The position numbers and the translations under genes are program-made. A DNA stretch of 38,942 nucleotides from Lachnospiraceae bacterium (GTDB lineage: Bacteria; Bacillota; Clostridia; Lachnospirales; Bianqueaceae): assembly GCA_021442595.1 (NCBI GenBank), contig JABUST010000071.1:1-38942 (forward strand), read 5' to 3'. How positions within the stretch are numbered: the first letter of the stretch is position 1; every line of letters starts with the position of its first letter. Below the pieces are notes generated by a model. It did not search any database, was not told the DNA's origin, and saw only the letters and a program-made list of their open reading frames with translations. Below are positions 1-9,200 of the stretch, one piece after another.

Positions 1-1143
1 CTGGTTTTTACCGGCGATATCGGTTTTGACAGATATATGAACCGCCGCTGGGAGGATCCCGGATTTCTGGCTCCCGAGCTGGTGGATTTCTGCCGCAGCG
101 CCGACCATGTGGTAGCCAACGTGGAAGGAGCGTTGGCGGAAGCCTCCGATGACGGAAGCCGGGGCGTGTTCTTTCACTGCATGGACCCGGAGGCCACCTG
201 TATATTAGAACAGATCCGGGCGGACATCTGGAACATCAGCAACAATCACATCATGGACGCCGGCCGGGAGGGACTGGAGAACACCCTGCGGGTAGCCGCG
301 GATATGGGCTGCCGGACTATAGGGGCAGGCATCCATGAGGTTCAGGCCTCGGAGCCGGTATATCTGGAGGAAGCCGGGGGCCTCGGCATGTTCGGCGTGG
401 CCTACATGACGGAATGTGTTCCCGCATCCGCCACGGAGCCCGGCGTGTTCCGCTGGGACGACGAGGCCTACATCGCAGAGCGGATCCGGGAAGTCAAGAG
501 CCGCTGCCGCTGGTGCATCGTGGTGGCCCACGGCGGGGAAGAGTTTGCAGACATGCCCAACCCCTACACCCGGGAGCGCTACATCCGGTACCTGAACATG
601 GGCGCGGATGTGGTGGTGGCTCACCATCCCCACGTGCCGGAGAATTATGAGACCTTCCCCGGGGGCAAAGCCATCTTCTATTCCCTGGGCAACTTTATCT
701 TCGACACGGATTATCAGCGGGCTCACCCTTACACCGATGTGGGCGTATTGCTGAAGCTCATCTTCACCCCGGAAGCCTTCACCTTCGAGCCAATGGGGAC
801 GAAGATCGTGAGAGGTCGGGAGGTTCTGGAGTCCGGACCGGTGCCGGGGATTTTCGCAGATGTCTCTCCGGAAGAATATGAGAAGCTGTCGCCCCTGGCA
901 GCCACAGTGTTTCTAGAGGAGGAGCGGAAGAAGATGATCTATCTGGAGCCGGACAAATATGCAGATGCCTCAGAGGAGGTATGGAACCGGTATTTCTTCA
1001 GTGAAGATCCGGACGGATATGACAAAGGCAAGCATATGGATCTGGCGCTGATCGTTCCCCATGCTGCCAAGGTTTCCGAAGGAGCCTGGGAAAGCAGCTC
1101 CCTGGGGCAGGTGAAGGATTATCTGTTCAGAAAAGGACTGTAA
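1..1143 (+). CDS. CapA family protein (PGA_cap metallophosphoesterase-like), 5' end outside window
   Basis: The reading frame is open from base 1 and begins with LVFTGDIGFDRYM, the usual N-terminal motif of the CapA/PGA_cap fold. The start codon is therefore upstream of the window, and the ATG at 37 in the ORF track is internal. Other family motifs follow in order: NVEGAL, NNHIMDAG, VVAHGGEEF, VVAHHPHVPE and IFYSLGNFIFD. These Asp, Asn and His motifs are those of a calcineurin-like metal site. Characterised relatives take part in poly-gamma-glutamate capsule synthesis, but most clostridial members are uncharacterised and are often annotated only as CapA family. I see no PGA synthetase genes nearby, so a capsule role is not supported here. 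The catalytic domain appears complete at its C-terminal side, and the last ~100 residues are a less conserved tail. Confidence 0.85.
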   Translation: MVFTGDIGFDRYMNRRWEDPGFLAPELVDFCRSADHVVANVEGALAEASDDGSRGVFFHCMDPEATCILEQIRADIWNISNNHIMDAGREGLENTLRVAADMGCRTIGAGIHEVQASEPVYLEEAGGLGMFGVAYMTECVPASATEPGVFRWDDEAYIAERIREVKSRCRWCIVVAHGGEEFADMPNPYTRERYIRYLNMGADVVVAHHPHVPENYETFPGGKAIFYSLGNFIFDTDYQRAHPYTDVGVLLKLIFTPEAFTFEPMGTKIVRGREVLESGPVPGIFADVSPEEYEKLSPLAATVFLEEERKKMIYLEPDKYADASEEVWNRYFFSEDPDGYDKGKHMDLALIVPHAAKVSEGAWESSSLGQVKDYLFRKGL

Positions 1144-1176
1144 AAGAAACCGGAGCAGATAGGCCGGAGATAAAAG

Positions 1177-1274
1177 ATCAGGGAAGAAAGATCTGAGAAA
1201 AATGATCTGAGAAAATAGATCTGAGAAAATAGATCCGAGAAAATAGATCCGAGAAAAAAGATATGAGAAGAAAG
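1177..1274. repeat. 14-bp tandem repeat, about 7 copies
   Basis: The gap between the CapA gene and hslO contains consecutive 14-base units close to ATCTGAGAAAATAG. Units start at 1177, 1191, 1205, 1219, 1233, 1247 and 1261. The second to sixth are nearly identical and the two outer ones are degenerate. The period is not a multiple of three and the array is outside the accepted genes. It is a minisatellite-like array of unknown function. No spacers are present, so it is not CRISPR. Confidence 0.85.
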
Positions 1275-1275
1275 A

Positions 1276-1296
1276 CCGCCGGACAGGATCCGGCGG
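1276..1296 (+). other. Perfect hairpin upstream of hslO
   Basis: CCGCCGGA and TCCGGCGG pair perfectly around a 5-base loop, directly after the 14-bp repeat array. No T-run follows, so it is not a standard intrinsic terminator. It may be the end of the CapA transcript or a structure in the hslO leader. Confidence 0.5.
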
Positions 1297-1343
1297 GAAA
1301 CATAAAGGAACAGACTTCGAAAGGATACAGAGAGGAATATCTC

Positions 1344-2228
1344 ATGAACGATTATGTCATCAGAGGAACAGCGGCAGACGGTCAGGTTCTGGCCTTCGCC
1401 TGTTCCACCACAAATATGGTCGAAGAAGCCCGGCAGCGTCACGGCCTCAGCAAGGTGGCCACAGCAGCTTTGGGCCGCGCCATGTCCGGCGTGACCATGA
1501 TGTCTGTCGGTCTGAAAAAGCCCTATGAATCCATCACCCTCACCTTTTCCGGCAATGGTCCTCTGGGTACCGTGGTGGCCATGGGTGACGGCGGCGGTAG
1601 AGTCCGGGGTTATGTGGGGAATCCTCAGGTGGAGCTTCCCCTGAACAGCAAAGGAAAGCTGGACGTAGGCGGCGCCGTAGGTCTGGGCCTTCTGAACGTG
1701 GAGAAGGATCTCCATATGAAGGAGCCCTTTGTGGGGACCACCATTTTGGCTACCAGTGAGATCGCGGAAGATCTGGCCTACTACTTCACCACCTCCGAAC
1801 AGATCCCCTCTGCCGTGGCTCTTGGGGTTCTGGTACATGACAACGGTCAGGTGTGGACCGCCGGAGGCTTCATCATCCAGTTGCTGCCCGGGGCCTCCGA
1901 TGAGGTGGCCCAGGAGCTGCAGGACCGCTGCACGGCCTTTCCCCAGCTCACCTCCTACCTGGCAGAAGGACACACCCCCGAGGATGTGCTGGAAGAGCTG
2001 CTGAAGGGCATGGACTATATCCAGATGGATAAGCAGGAAGTCCGGTTCAAGTGCTTCTGCAATAAGCAGAAGGTGGAATCCGCCCTGGTGAGCATCGGAC
2101 GGGAGGAGCTGGATCAGCTCATCGCCGATGACGAGACCATCGAAATGTCCTGCCATTTCTGCAATGAAAAATATTATTTCACTCCGGAGGAGCTCCGCAA
2201 TATCCGGGCAGGCATGGATGTAGTATGA
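1344..2228 (+). CDS. hslO: Hsp33 redox-regulated molecular chaperone
   Basis: This 294-aa protein matches the Hsp33 family in length and motifs. The N-terminal fold starts MNDYVIRGTAADGQVLAFAC, and SGNGPLGTVVAMGD and GYVGNP lie in the middle. The C-terminal zinc switch has a CFC pair followed by CHFC near the end. Hsp33 is a cytosolic holdase that is inactive when the four cysteines bind zinc and active when they form disulfides under oxidative stress. The track ORF begins at 1263, but I choose the ATG at 1344 because it follows an AGAGAGGA ribosome site and begins the conserved domain. The stop overlaps the next start by four bases (ATGA), so the two genes are probably translationally coupled. 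Confidence 0.95.
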   Translation: MNDYVIRGTAADGQVLAFACSTTNMVEEARQRHGLSKVATAALGRAMSGVTMMSVGLKKPYESITLTFSGNGPLGTVVAMGDGGGRVRGYVGNPQVELPLNSKGKLDVGGAVGLGLLNVEKDLHMKEPFVGTTILATSEIAEDLAYYFTTSEQIPSAVALGVLVHDNGQVWTAGGFIIQLLPGASDEVAQELQDRCTAFPQLTSYLAEGHTPEDVLEELLKGMDYIQMDKQEVRFKCFCNKQKVESALVSIGREELDQLIADDETIEMSCHFCNEKYYFTPEELRNIRAGMDVV

Positions 2229-3664
2229 GCCGCGTACTGATTCTGGGCGGCGGCGTCGCAGGCTTGGCCGCAGGCATCTTTGCAGCCAAGGCGGGACATC
2301 AGGTCACCGTGTGTGAGCAGCATGCCATAGCGGGGGGGAACCTGACCGGCTGGGACAGAAAGGGCTATCACATCGATAACTGCATCCACTGGCTTACGGG
2401 CACCAATCCCCATTGCTCTCTGTATGACCTGTGGGAAGAGCTGGGAGCTCTGGGAAAGGATATTCCCGTTTATCAGGCTCCCAGTCTGTATGCCTATGAG
2501 CATGAGGGCAGAAGGATCGCCCTGGAAAGGGACCTGAACAGCACCATCAACCGCATGCTCACCGCCTGTCCGAAGGACGCAAAGGAGATCATCCGCCTAC
2601 GGAAAGCGGTGGAGAATGTGATGTATCTGGAAAACGTGGGAGGAAGACACCATGACCTGGGGCCGGATGTTCTCCGGCTTCTGAAGATCGGAACCGCCCT
2701 TCTTCGCTACCACAGATACACGACCACCACCATCGAAAAGAAGTTTTCGGATCCTCTGATGAAGGGATTTTTCTCCTGCATGATGGGCCCTGATTTTTCC
2801 ATGGCTGCTTTTCTGTATGTGGCAGCCACCTTCTGCTCCGGAAACGGCGGCATCCCGGAGGGCAGCTCCACCGCCATGGCAGGCCGTATGGCAGACAGGC
2901 TGATTTCTCTGGGAGGGACCCTGCTCACCGGAAAAAAGGCTGTCAAACTGAATGTCCAGGGGAACGAAGTGGCTTCCGTTACCTTTTCCGATGGAGACGA
3001 AATTTCTGCGGATCATTTCATATGCACCATGGACCCCGCCATGCTTTTCGGCAGCAAACTGAAGGAACTCCCCATGCCCCGGTCCCTGAAGAGATTGTAC
3101 GAAAATAAACGCTTTCCCCGTTTCAGCGCCCTTCACGGCGCCTACGCCCTGGAGGGAGAGCTTCCCTTCAAGGGTACCCTGGTGTTGGATATACCCCGGG
3201 AAAAGAGAAAACTTCTGGGAGGGAATCAGCTGATCCTCCGGGAGTTCTCCCACGAAAAGAGCTTTGCCCCGGAAGGGAAGCATCTCATTCAGACCATGGT
3301 ATATAACGGAGAAAAGCAGGCAAGACGTCTGACACAGATGGCAGAGCACCGGGAAGAGTATCTGAAGGAGAAGCAGGCCATGGGAAAGGCTATGCAGCAG
3401 ATGCTGGAAGAAAGATTTCCTCAGCTGCAAGGCCGGCTTTCCGGATTGGACATCTGGACTCCCGCCAGTTATGCCCGGTATGTAGGCACAGAGATCGGGT
3501 CCTTTATGAGCTTTGTGCTCCCCGCCGGAGGAATTCCCAGAAGTCTGAGCCAGAAGGTGCCGGGACTGAAGAATCTGGTGCTTGCCGGTCAATGGCTGAC
3601 CCCTCCCGGAGGACTGCCCATAGCGGCCATGCAGGGAAAGCAGGCGGCTGCATCTCTCCATTGA
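2225..3664 (+). CDS. Phytoene desaturase-like NAD(P)/FAD-dependent oxidoreductase
   Basis: The protein opens with a dinucleotide-binding Rossmann motif (GGGVAGLAAGIFAAKAGH), followed by the acidic strand end and glycine-rich VCEQHAIAGGNLTG. This is typical of the CrtI/phytoene desaturase and NAD(P)-binding Rossmann-like families. The C-terminus has the expected FAD-closing segment (LVLAGQWLTPPGGLPIAAMQGK). Its 479 residues fit the family. No carotenoid genes are nearby, and clostridial members of this family are usually of unknown substrate, so I do not assign a reaction. It overlaps hslO by ATGA, which suggests cotranscription. A short hairpin begins at its stop codon. Confidence 0.85.
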   Translation: MSRVLILGGGVAGLAAGIFAAKAGHQVTVCEQHAIAGGNLTGWDRKGYHIDNCIHWLTGTNPHCSLYDLWEELGALGKDIPVYQAPSLYAYEHEGRRIALERDLNSTINRMLTACPKDAKEIIRLRKAVENVMYLENVGGRHHDLGPDVLRLLKIGTALLRYHRYTTTTIEKKFSDPLMKGFFSCMMGPDFSMAAFLYVAATFCSGNGGIPEGSSTAMAGRMADRLISLGGTLLTGKKAVKLNVQGNEVASVTFSDGDEISADHFICTMDPAMLFGSKLKELPMPRSLKRLYENKRFPRFSALHGAYALEGELPFKGTLVLDIPREKRKLLGGNQLILREFSHEKSFAPEGKHLIQTMVYNGEKQARRLTQMAEHREEYLKEKQAMGKAMQQMLEERFPQLQGRLSGLDIWTPASYARYVGTEIGSFMSFVLPAGGIPRSLSQKVPGLKNLVLAGQWLTPPGGLPIAAMQGKQAAASLH

Positions 3665-3690
3665 CAACCTGCAGAGGTTGTGATAATTTT
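3664..3690 (+). terminator. Possible weak intrinsic terminator
   Basis: ACAACCT and AGGTTGT form a perfect 7-bp stem with loop GCAG, beginning at the last base of the upstream stop codon. It is followed by the mixed A/T tract TGATAATTTT. The stem is short and the tract interrupted, so termination may be partial. Confidence 0.4.
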
Positions 3691-3760
3691 GTGACGTCCG
3701 GTTTTTAATAGTCCTTTAATAAGGGCTTTATATCTACTTTTTGTTCATTTGGAGGTAATT

Positions 3761-4858
3761 ATGGCTGAAAAGATCAAGGTCGGTATCATCGGATGCGGTG
3801 GTATCGCAAATCAGAAGCATCTTCCTGCGCTGAAGACGCAGTTTGACCGTCTGGAGATCGTCGGCTTCTGCGACATCAAGCCCGAGAGAGCCGAGAAGGC
3901 TGCCAAAGAGTACGGCACTCCGGATGCCAAGGTCTACACCGACTATAAGGAAATGCTGAAGGACGAATCCATCGTCACCATTCATGTCCTGACGCCCAAT
4001 GTCAGCCATTGCCCTCTGACCTGTGATGCTCTTATGGCAGGCAAGCATGTCATCTGCGAGAAGCCCATGGCAGCTACTCCCGAGGATGCACAGAAAATGC
4101 TGGATGCCCAGAAAGCCAGCGGCAAGATCCTCACCATCGGCTATCAGAACCGCTGCCGTCAGGATTCTCTCACCCTGAAGAAAATGTGCGAGCGGGGCGA
4201 CCTGGGAGATATCTATTATGCCAAGGCTCACGCTGTGCGCCGCCGTGGCGTTCCCACCTGGGGCGTGTTCCCCAACAAGGCCCTGCAGGGCGGCGGTCCT
4301 CTGATCGACATTGGAACCCATTCTCTGGATCTGACTCTGTGGATGATGAACAACTATAAACCCAAGAGCGTTATGGGTGCTTCCTTCCAGAAGCTGGGAC
4401 GCTCCCTGCAGCCCGGAGAACAGGGCAACATGATGGGCGTGTGGGATCCCGAGACCTATGAAGTGGAAGATTCCGCCTTCGGCTTTGTTACCATGGAGAA
4501 CGGGGCTGTCATCGTGATCGAAGCCAGCTGGGCACTGAACACCCTGGATGTAAGCGAAGCTCTAACGGAGCTGTGCGGCACCAAGGCCGGCGCAGACATG
4601 AAGGACGGGCTGCGGATCAATACCGTGGTCTTTGATAAGATGACCACCATTAAGCCTGAGTGCAGAACCCCCAAGGGAGTGGATTTCTTTGCGGGCATGT
4701 CTGCTCTGCGCCCTGAAGTCTATGAGTGCAAGCGCTTCTACGATGCCGTAGAAGGTAAGGGTGAGCCTGTGGTCAAGCCGGAGGAGGCTTTTGTGGTCAC
4801 CCAGATCCTGGATGCCATCTATAAGAGCGCCCAGACCGGTAAACTCATTGAGTTCTGA
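3761..4858 (+). CDS. Gfo/Idh/MocA family oxidoreductase
   Basis: This 365-aa protein has the family's N-terminal NAD(P) Rossmann motif (GIIGCGGIANQKHLPAL), the HVLTPN segment and the signature CEKPMA, whose lysine is the expected catalytic residue. The C-terminal alpha/beta domain holds GGGPLIDIGTHSLDLTLWMM, with the aspartate and histidine that usually contact the sugar or polyol. Members oxidise or reduce sugars, inositols and related compounds; the substrate is not evident from sequence or context. The start is the ATG at 3761, with GGAGG ending five bases before it. The earlier TTG in the track ORF lies inside that ribosome site. It appears to be monocistronic, with hairpins on both sides. 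Confidence 0.92.
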   Translation: MAEKIKVGIIGCGGIANQKHLPALKTQFDRLEIVGFCDIKPERAEKAAKEYGTPDAKVYTDYKEMLKDESIVTIHVLTPNVSHCPLTCDALMAGKHVICEKPMAATPEDAQKMLDAQKASGKILTIGYQNRCRQDSLTLKKMCERGDLGDIYYAKAHAVRRRGVPTWGVFPNKALQGGGPLIDIGTHSLDLTLWMMNNYKPKSVMGASFQKLGRSLQPGEQGNMMGVWDPETYEVEDSAFGFVTMENGAVIVIEASWALNTLDVSEALTELCGTKAGADMKDGLRINTVVFDKMTTIKPECRTPKGVDFFAGMSALRPEVYECKRFYDAVEGKGEPVVKPEEAFVVTQILDAIYKSAQTGKLIEF

Positions 4859-4879
4859 TCTTAAACCATACATAACATG

Positions 4880-4911
4880 CCACCGGGGTGCCTGCACCTC
4901 GGTGGTCTTGT
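4880..4911 (+). terminator. Intrinsic terminator-like hairpin after the Gfo/Idh gene
   Basis: CCACCGGGGTG and CACCTCGGTGG pair over 11 bases with one G-U, around a CCTG loop, followed by the short T-rich tract TCTTGTC. The stem is strong but the U-tract is imperfect. Confidence 0.6.
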
Positions 4912-4944
4912 CTATAGGCCAGCTGCAGCTAAGCTTCTGTTAAA

Positions 4945-4983
4945 GCGCCGCAGTGGCCGGTGAATTTGTCCGGTCTGCGGCGC
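4945..4983 (+). other. Long inverted repeat upstream of the serine hydrolase gene
   Basis: GCGCCGCAG and CTGCGGCGC are perfect complements separated by 21 bases, which also contain a short CCGG/CCGG pair. The structure lies about 30 bases before the ATG at 5013 and spans the GTG start listed in the ORF track, which argues against that start. It could end upstream transcription or modulate translation. No T-run follows. Confidence 0.45.
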
Positions 4984-5012
4984 AGACCGTAAATCCGGGA
5001 GGAAGAGAAAGA

Positions 5013-6077
5013 ATGAAAGATTTTTCAGTGCTGGACAGAATTACGGAAGAGTACAGGAGCAAGGGTTACTTCCCCTCCGCTGTAATCTCTGTGTTCGATG
5101 ATAAGAATACGCTTTACAGAAAGGCCTATGGGGAAAACCTTCTGCCGGACGGCACCATATCAGCGGTGGATGAACGAACGGCCTTTGATATGGCCTCCTG
5201 CACCAAGATCTGCACCTCCACCCAGATTCTGCTGCTGATCGATGAAGGAAAGCTTCGGCTGGAGGACCGTATTACCCGGATCCTTCCGGAAATCAAAAGC
5301 CGGAAAAATCTCTATGCCCGGCTGCGCTCCGTCACCATATACCAGCTGCTGACCCATACCTCCGGTATCCTGGACTGGTATCCTTTCTATACACAGAAGG
5401 GAAAAGATTTCTTTGACGTGTTCGAATCCTTCATCGGCAACACGGAGATCGTGGACGGCATGGAATATTCCGATATGAACTACATGCTGCTGGGTCTGGT
5501 CATTGCCAAAGTGAAGGGGAAACCTCTGGATGCCTGTCTGGAGGATCTGAGAATCGCTCTGGGAGCCGGAAGACTGGCCTACAGAATGGAGCAGGGGCAG
5601 GACAGAGACAATATGGCTCCTTCCTGCTATGGTAACTCCATTGAGGAACGTATGGTGGCCCAGAGAGGGCTCAGCTTTGAAGGCTGGCGCAGTAAGGATC
5701 AGCCGGTCATTGGGTGCAACGACGGTAATACCCATTATTTCTTTGATGATGTGGCAGGGCTGGCAGGCATCAGCGCAGAGGCAGATGCTTATGAGAGACT
5801 TTGCCGCCTGTATCTCACCACGGAGTCACCTCTGCTGCTGCGGTCCATGACAGAGCAGGAGCCGGAACGGGGTCTGGGATGGCAGGTGGGAGAAAATCTG
5901 TATCCGGAAGGCTGCGGCCACACAGGTTTTTCCGGCCCCTGGATCTATGTGTGCCGAAAGCACAACTTCGGAGTGGTAACTTTGGTAAACCGGCTGGCTT
6001 ATCCCACGGAGCACGGCACAAACACCGGTGACTACCGCAGAGCCATAGCGGCTGCGGTTCACGAAATGATGAAATAA
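5013..6077 (+). CDS. Serine hydrolase, beta-lactamase (class C)/esterase family
   Basis: The three motifs of the penicillin-binding/beta-lactamase fold are present in order. They are SxxK in ASCTKIC, with the catalytic serine and lysine; a tyrosine motif in EYSDMNYMLLG; and HTG in GCGHTGFSGPW in place of KTG. The HTG form and the LLTHTSGI segment are typical of the beta-lactamase-related esterase and peptidase group rather than true beta-lactamases. There is no signal peptide in the 354-aa product, so it is probably cytoplasmic. The ATG at 5013 is chosen because it follows GGGAGGAAGAG at suitable spacing and starts the homologous region. The substrate is unknown. Confidence 0.85.
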   Translation: MKDFSVLDRITEEYRSKGYFPSAVISVFDDKNTLYRKAYGENLLPDGTISAVDERTAFDMASCTKICTSTQILLLIDEGKLRLEDRITRILPEIKSRKNLYARLRSVTIYQLLTHTSGILDWYPFYTQKGKDFFDVFESFIGNTEIVDGMEYSDMNYMLLGLVIAKVKGKPLDACLEDLRIALGAGRLAYRMEQGQDRDNMAPSCYGNSIEERMVAQRGLSFEGWRSKDQPVIGCNDGNTHYFFDDVAGLAGISAEADAYERLCRLYLTTESPLLLRSMTEQEPERGLGWQVGENLYPEGCGHTGFSGPWIYVCRKHNFGVVTLVNRLAYPTEHGTNTGDYRRAIAAAVHEMMK

Positions 6078-6143
6078 GCAGAGATTTTGTTGAAATAGTT
6101 ACAGAGCCATTACAAATTTGGCGTAGATATTTCGAATTGTTTC

Positions 6144-6152
6144 TGATAAAAT
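6144..6152 (+). promoter_or_regulatory. Possible extended -10 promoter for the Ig-like protein
   Basis: TGATAAAAT fits an extended -10 element (TGnTAAAAT) about 100 bases before the gene at 6255. No good -35 lies 16-18 bases upstream, so this is a weak call. Confidence 0.35.
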
Positions 6153-6187
6153 ACACATATCTGCAAAAAAGGCAACTATAAGCAGGC

Positions 6188-6209
6188 GTCCCGGATCTAT
6201 GTCCGGGAC
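6188..6209 (+). other. Hairpin in the 5' leader of the Ig-like protein
   Basis: GTCCCGGA and TCCGGGAC pair perfectly around a 6-base loop. A second imperfect pairing, GTTATATCC with GGGGATAAC, runs up to the start codon at 6255. Together they suggest a structured mRNA leader. I could not match it to a known riboswitch. Confidence 0.5.
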
Positions 6210-6254
6210 CGGAAACAATGACGGGAGAGTTATATCCGTAACGGGGATAACACT

Positions 6255-9200
6255 ATGCTGGATCTTAAGAAATCACTTGCATTTGTCGTAGCCTTTGTTG
6301 TTGCACTGAGCTGCGGGCAGTGGCTTAGGACACCGGCAAGGGCCTCCGCGACATATTCATTCACGGTCACAGATGACCGGGGCTTTGACATAGACTGCAC
6401 CACCGATCCGGTGGAGATCATCGTGGAAAAATACGATGAAACTGCGGATTCCTACGTGGATGCCGGTTGGGGAAGCCCTGCAGTGGAGGGAAACACCCTT
6501 ATCTTTTCACCCTCTGAAATCATTCCTGAGGGAGAGGAATACTCCTTCCGGGTGACAGCCCCCGGGGGTTATACAGCCCTGACTTCGGGAGGCACCTTGA
6601 CTTCCGGGACCACGAACACTTCTATCGTACTTCAAAGCACCGCTTCGCCGGTGAAGGATTTTGAATTCTGTTTTTCTATTGTCGGAGACGAGGGAAACAC
6701 CCTGATGGACCCCCAACCGGAATTTGTAACAGTTATTGCGAATTTTAAAGGAAACGAATTTACCGGTACCCTATCTGAAAGCAGTACCGAAGGATATACC
6801 CTGTTTACTTTTGATGAAGGACAGCTTCCCATTTATGAAGGAGAGACTCTTGACAGCCTGACAGTGAAGGCCGCAGGCTACCTTCGGGAGGTGATGGGTC
6901 CCCTTGTTCTGAATGAAAATTCTGTTTTTGAGCTGACAGATCATACTCTTATGAGCCGGGTCAGTCTGGTTCCTGTTGTGGAGGAGATCTCCGTGACCTA
7001 CGGAGAGACTATCTCCGGCATCAGCAATCTGTTTTCTTTCTCCATTCCGGAAAGAACCGATAAAATGAAGGATGTTCCCTATGACGGAGCCCTGACTTAT
7101 TATGCAGATCAGACCTTAATAGAGGGAGATTCTCTGCAGATGACCGGAGCCAACCGGGAGATGACCTCCATTGCAGCCGCGGCCTCCCAGACGGATATGT
7201 TTGCAGGAGCCCGGGTTCAGGTGCCAATCATCCTTCAGCCTAAAGCTCTGGCAGGTGCCGACTTTGTTTTTGTTATTGATTCAGCTCGCAAGACCTACGA
7301 TGGCACCACAGATGCTTATGTATCCGGTCATCTGGAAAATGCAGAGGGGAAAAATGCCCTTCTTCCGGGAGATTCCATTACTTTTACAGCCCGGGTGGTG
7401 ACCTCCGGAGCCAATGTGGGCACCTATTATCTGAGTATTTCCCCCGGCAGCGTGACCTGGGGCGGAGATATTGCCTATTACAGCGGTTATGATGCCCGGA
7501 ATATTCCCGTGGCCTTTTCTGTGCTGCCCCTGGCGGTAACGGTGAATGCATCTGAAGCCGTTGCCATGTACGGCTCTCCGGAATGGGGGGCCCTGAAGGA
7601 GGGCAAGCTTCCGGAATCCTGGACTCCCGGGACTTTGATCTCTCTGGAGGGAGGAGGAACCTCTCTGGCCGCTGAACTGGCGGCCCTGGATCTGAGTTCC
7701 CTGGTGCAGCTGTCTGTGATGGATCCGCAGCTGGCGGTGAATGCCTATAAAGATGTAGGCGTTACCTCCGGCGCTCTGCAGTTTACCCTTACGGGCAAAA
7801 GTATTTCGAATTTTACTCTGGTCCCGGGAACTCCGGGAAATATAGCCATTACCTCTCCCATTGTGACTGATGACGGCGGTCTGTGGAAGCAGGTGATGGT
7901 GGATCCTGCCTATTCAAATGAGGACAAGGGGTACTATGTCCATCCGGAGGGGGTCATCTATCTGGCTGAATCCGGAAGAGTTCACCTGACAACAGCTCAA
8001 GGCTCTGACTTTGTGACAGTTTCTCTGGCGGACAGCGTCGGCGCCATGGGCTCCGCAGCGGAGGGCTCCCGTCCTCCCTCTCGTGTGCATCTGGAAACAG
8101 CCCTGGGCACAAGGACAGATGCGGATCCCTTAACCGAAGGAGCGCAGGATAACATGATTCCGGAGGGAGCCCTGGTCATTGATGGGACTGCCCCGGCAGT
8201 AAGCTTCAACGAATGCGGAGCCTGGTCCCCCTATGTTAAGGCCGGGGATCTTCCCTGGGCGGTGGCTTCCGCATTTACTGTCAGTGTGTCCGACGCCCAA
8301 AGCGGTGTCAGCGCTGCATGGTATACGATTCTTTCTGTGGATCCTCAAGGGGATAAGACTCTGGCTGAACTGGCAGCCGGGGCTTCCTGGTCAGCCCTTT
8401 CGGGAGACGGAAGCATCTGTTTGCCGGATTCTCCCGGATATTATGCGGTTTTGGTGCAGTGCGCAGACCGGGTGGGAAACATCTCCACGGTGGCCTCGGC
8501 CGGATGTATAGTGGACACTGCGGCCCCCATCATCTATGTGCAGGGCCTGGGTAATGATACCCATTATAAAGGCGAGGTCTTTTATTCCATCACCGTACAG
8601 GATCCTCGATCCTCCGGTTCCGGCGGACAGGGACTTTTCAGCCCCGCAGCCGGATTGGAAACTCTGGAGGTCTGCATCTCTGTAGACGGAGTTAATAAGC
8701 CCTATGGTTCTCTGCAAATAGACAGCATCGGATACACCGGATCCTTCCTGCTTACGGCGGAAGATCTGGACGCACTTCTTGGCTCCGGCAGTCAGAACCC
8801 GGGAGCCGAGGGCGATAAGCGTGGAGAAGCCCTCAGCTTGAGCGCTGCCGTCCCCGCCTATGCGGACAGCGACACCGTGTTGGTGACTGTCATCGCCACG
8901 GACAAAGCAGGAAACCGGTCTGCATTCAGCAGAAGAATCTGTCTGGATGCCACGGCGCCTGCGGTCAGCCTGTCGCCTCCGGATCTCACTGCAGAAGCAG
9001 GGCCTTCTCTAACGATCTCTGTAGAAGAAAAGCATTTTTCCGAGGAGAACTTTGTCTACTCCCTTGATCTGGACGGAAAACCCATGACAAACCTGCCTGC
9101 CCTTCAGTGGATGCAGGAAGGAGATGTGTACAAGGCGGTCATTCCCCTGGAGAAGGACGGATATTACAGCCTCTCCTACAGCTGCTCCGATCCCGCAGGC

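Noticed and set aside
1177-1274. CRISPR array
   Set aside because: Repeats are directly adjacent with no spacers, the unit is only 14 bases and no cas genes are near.
6165-6254. c-di-GMP riboswitch before the Ig-like protein
   Set aside because: The leader has GGCAAC and a hairpin but lacks the GACGCAAAGCC core and the tetraloop/receptor arrangement of the class I aptamer. I kept it only as an unassigned structure.
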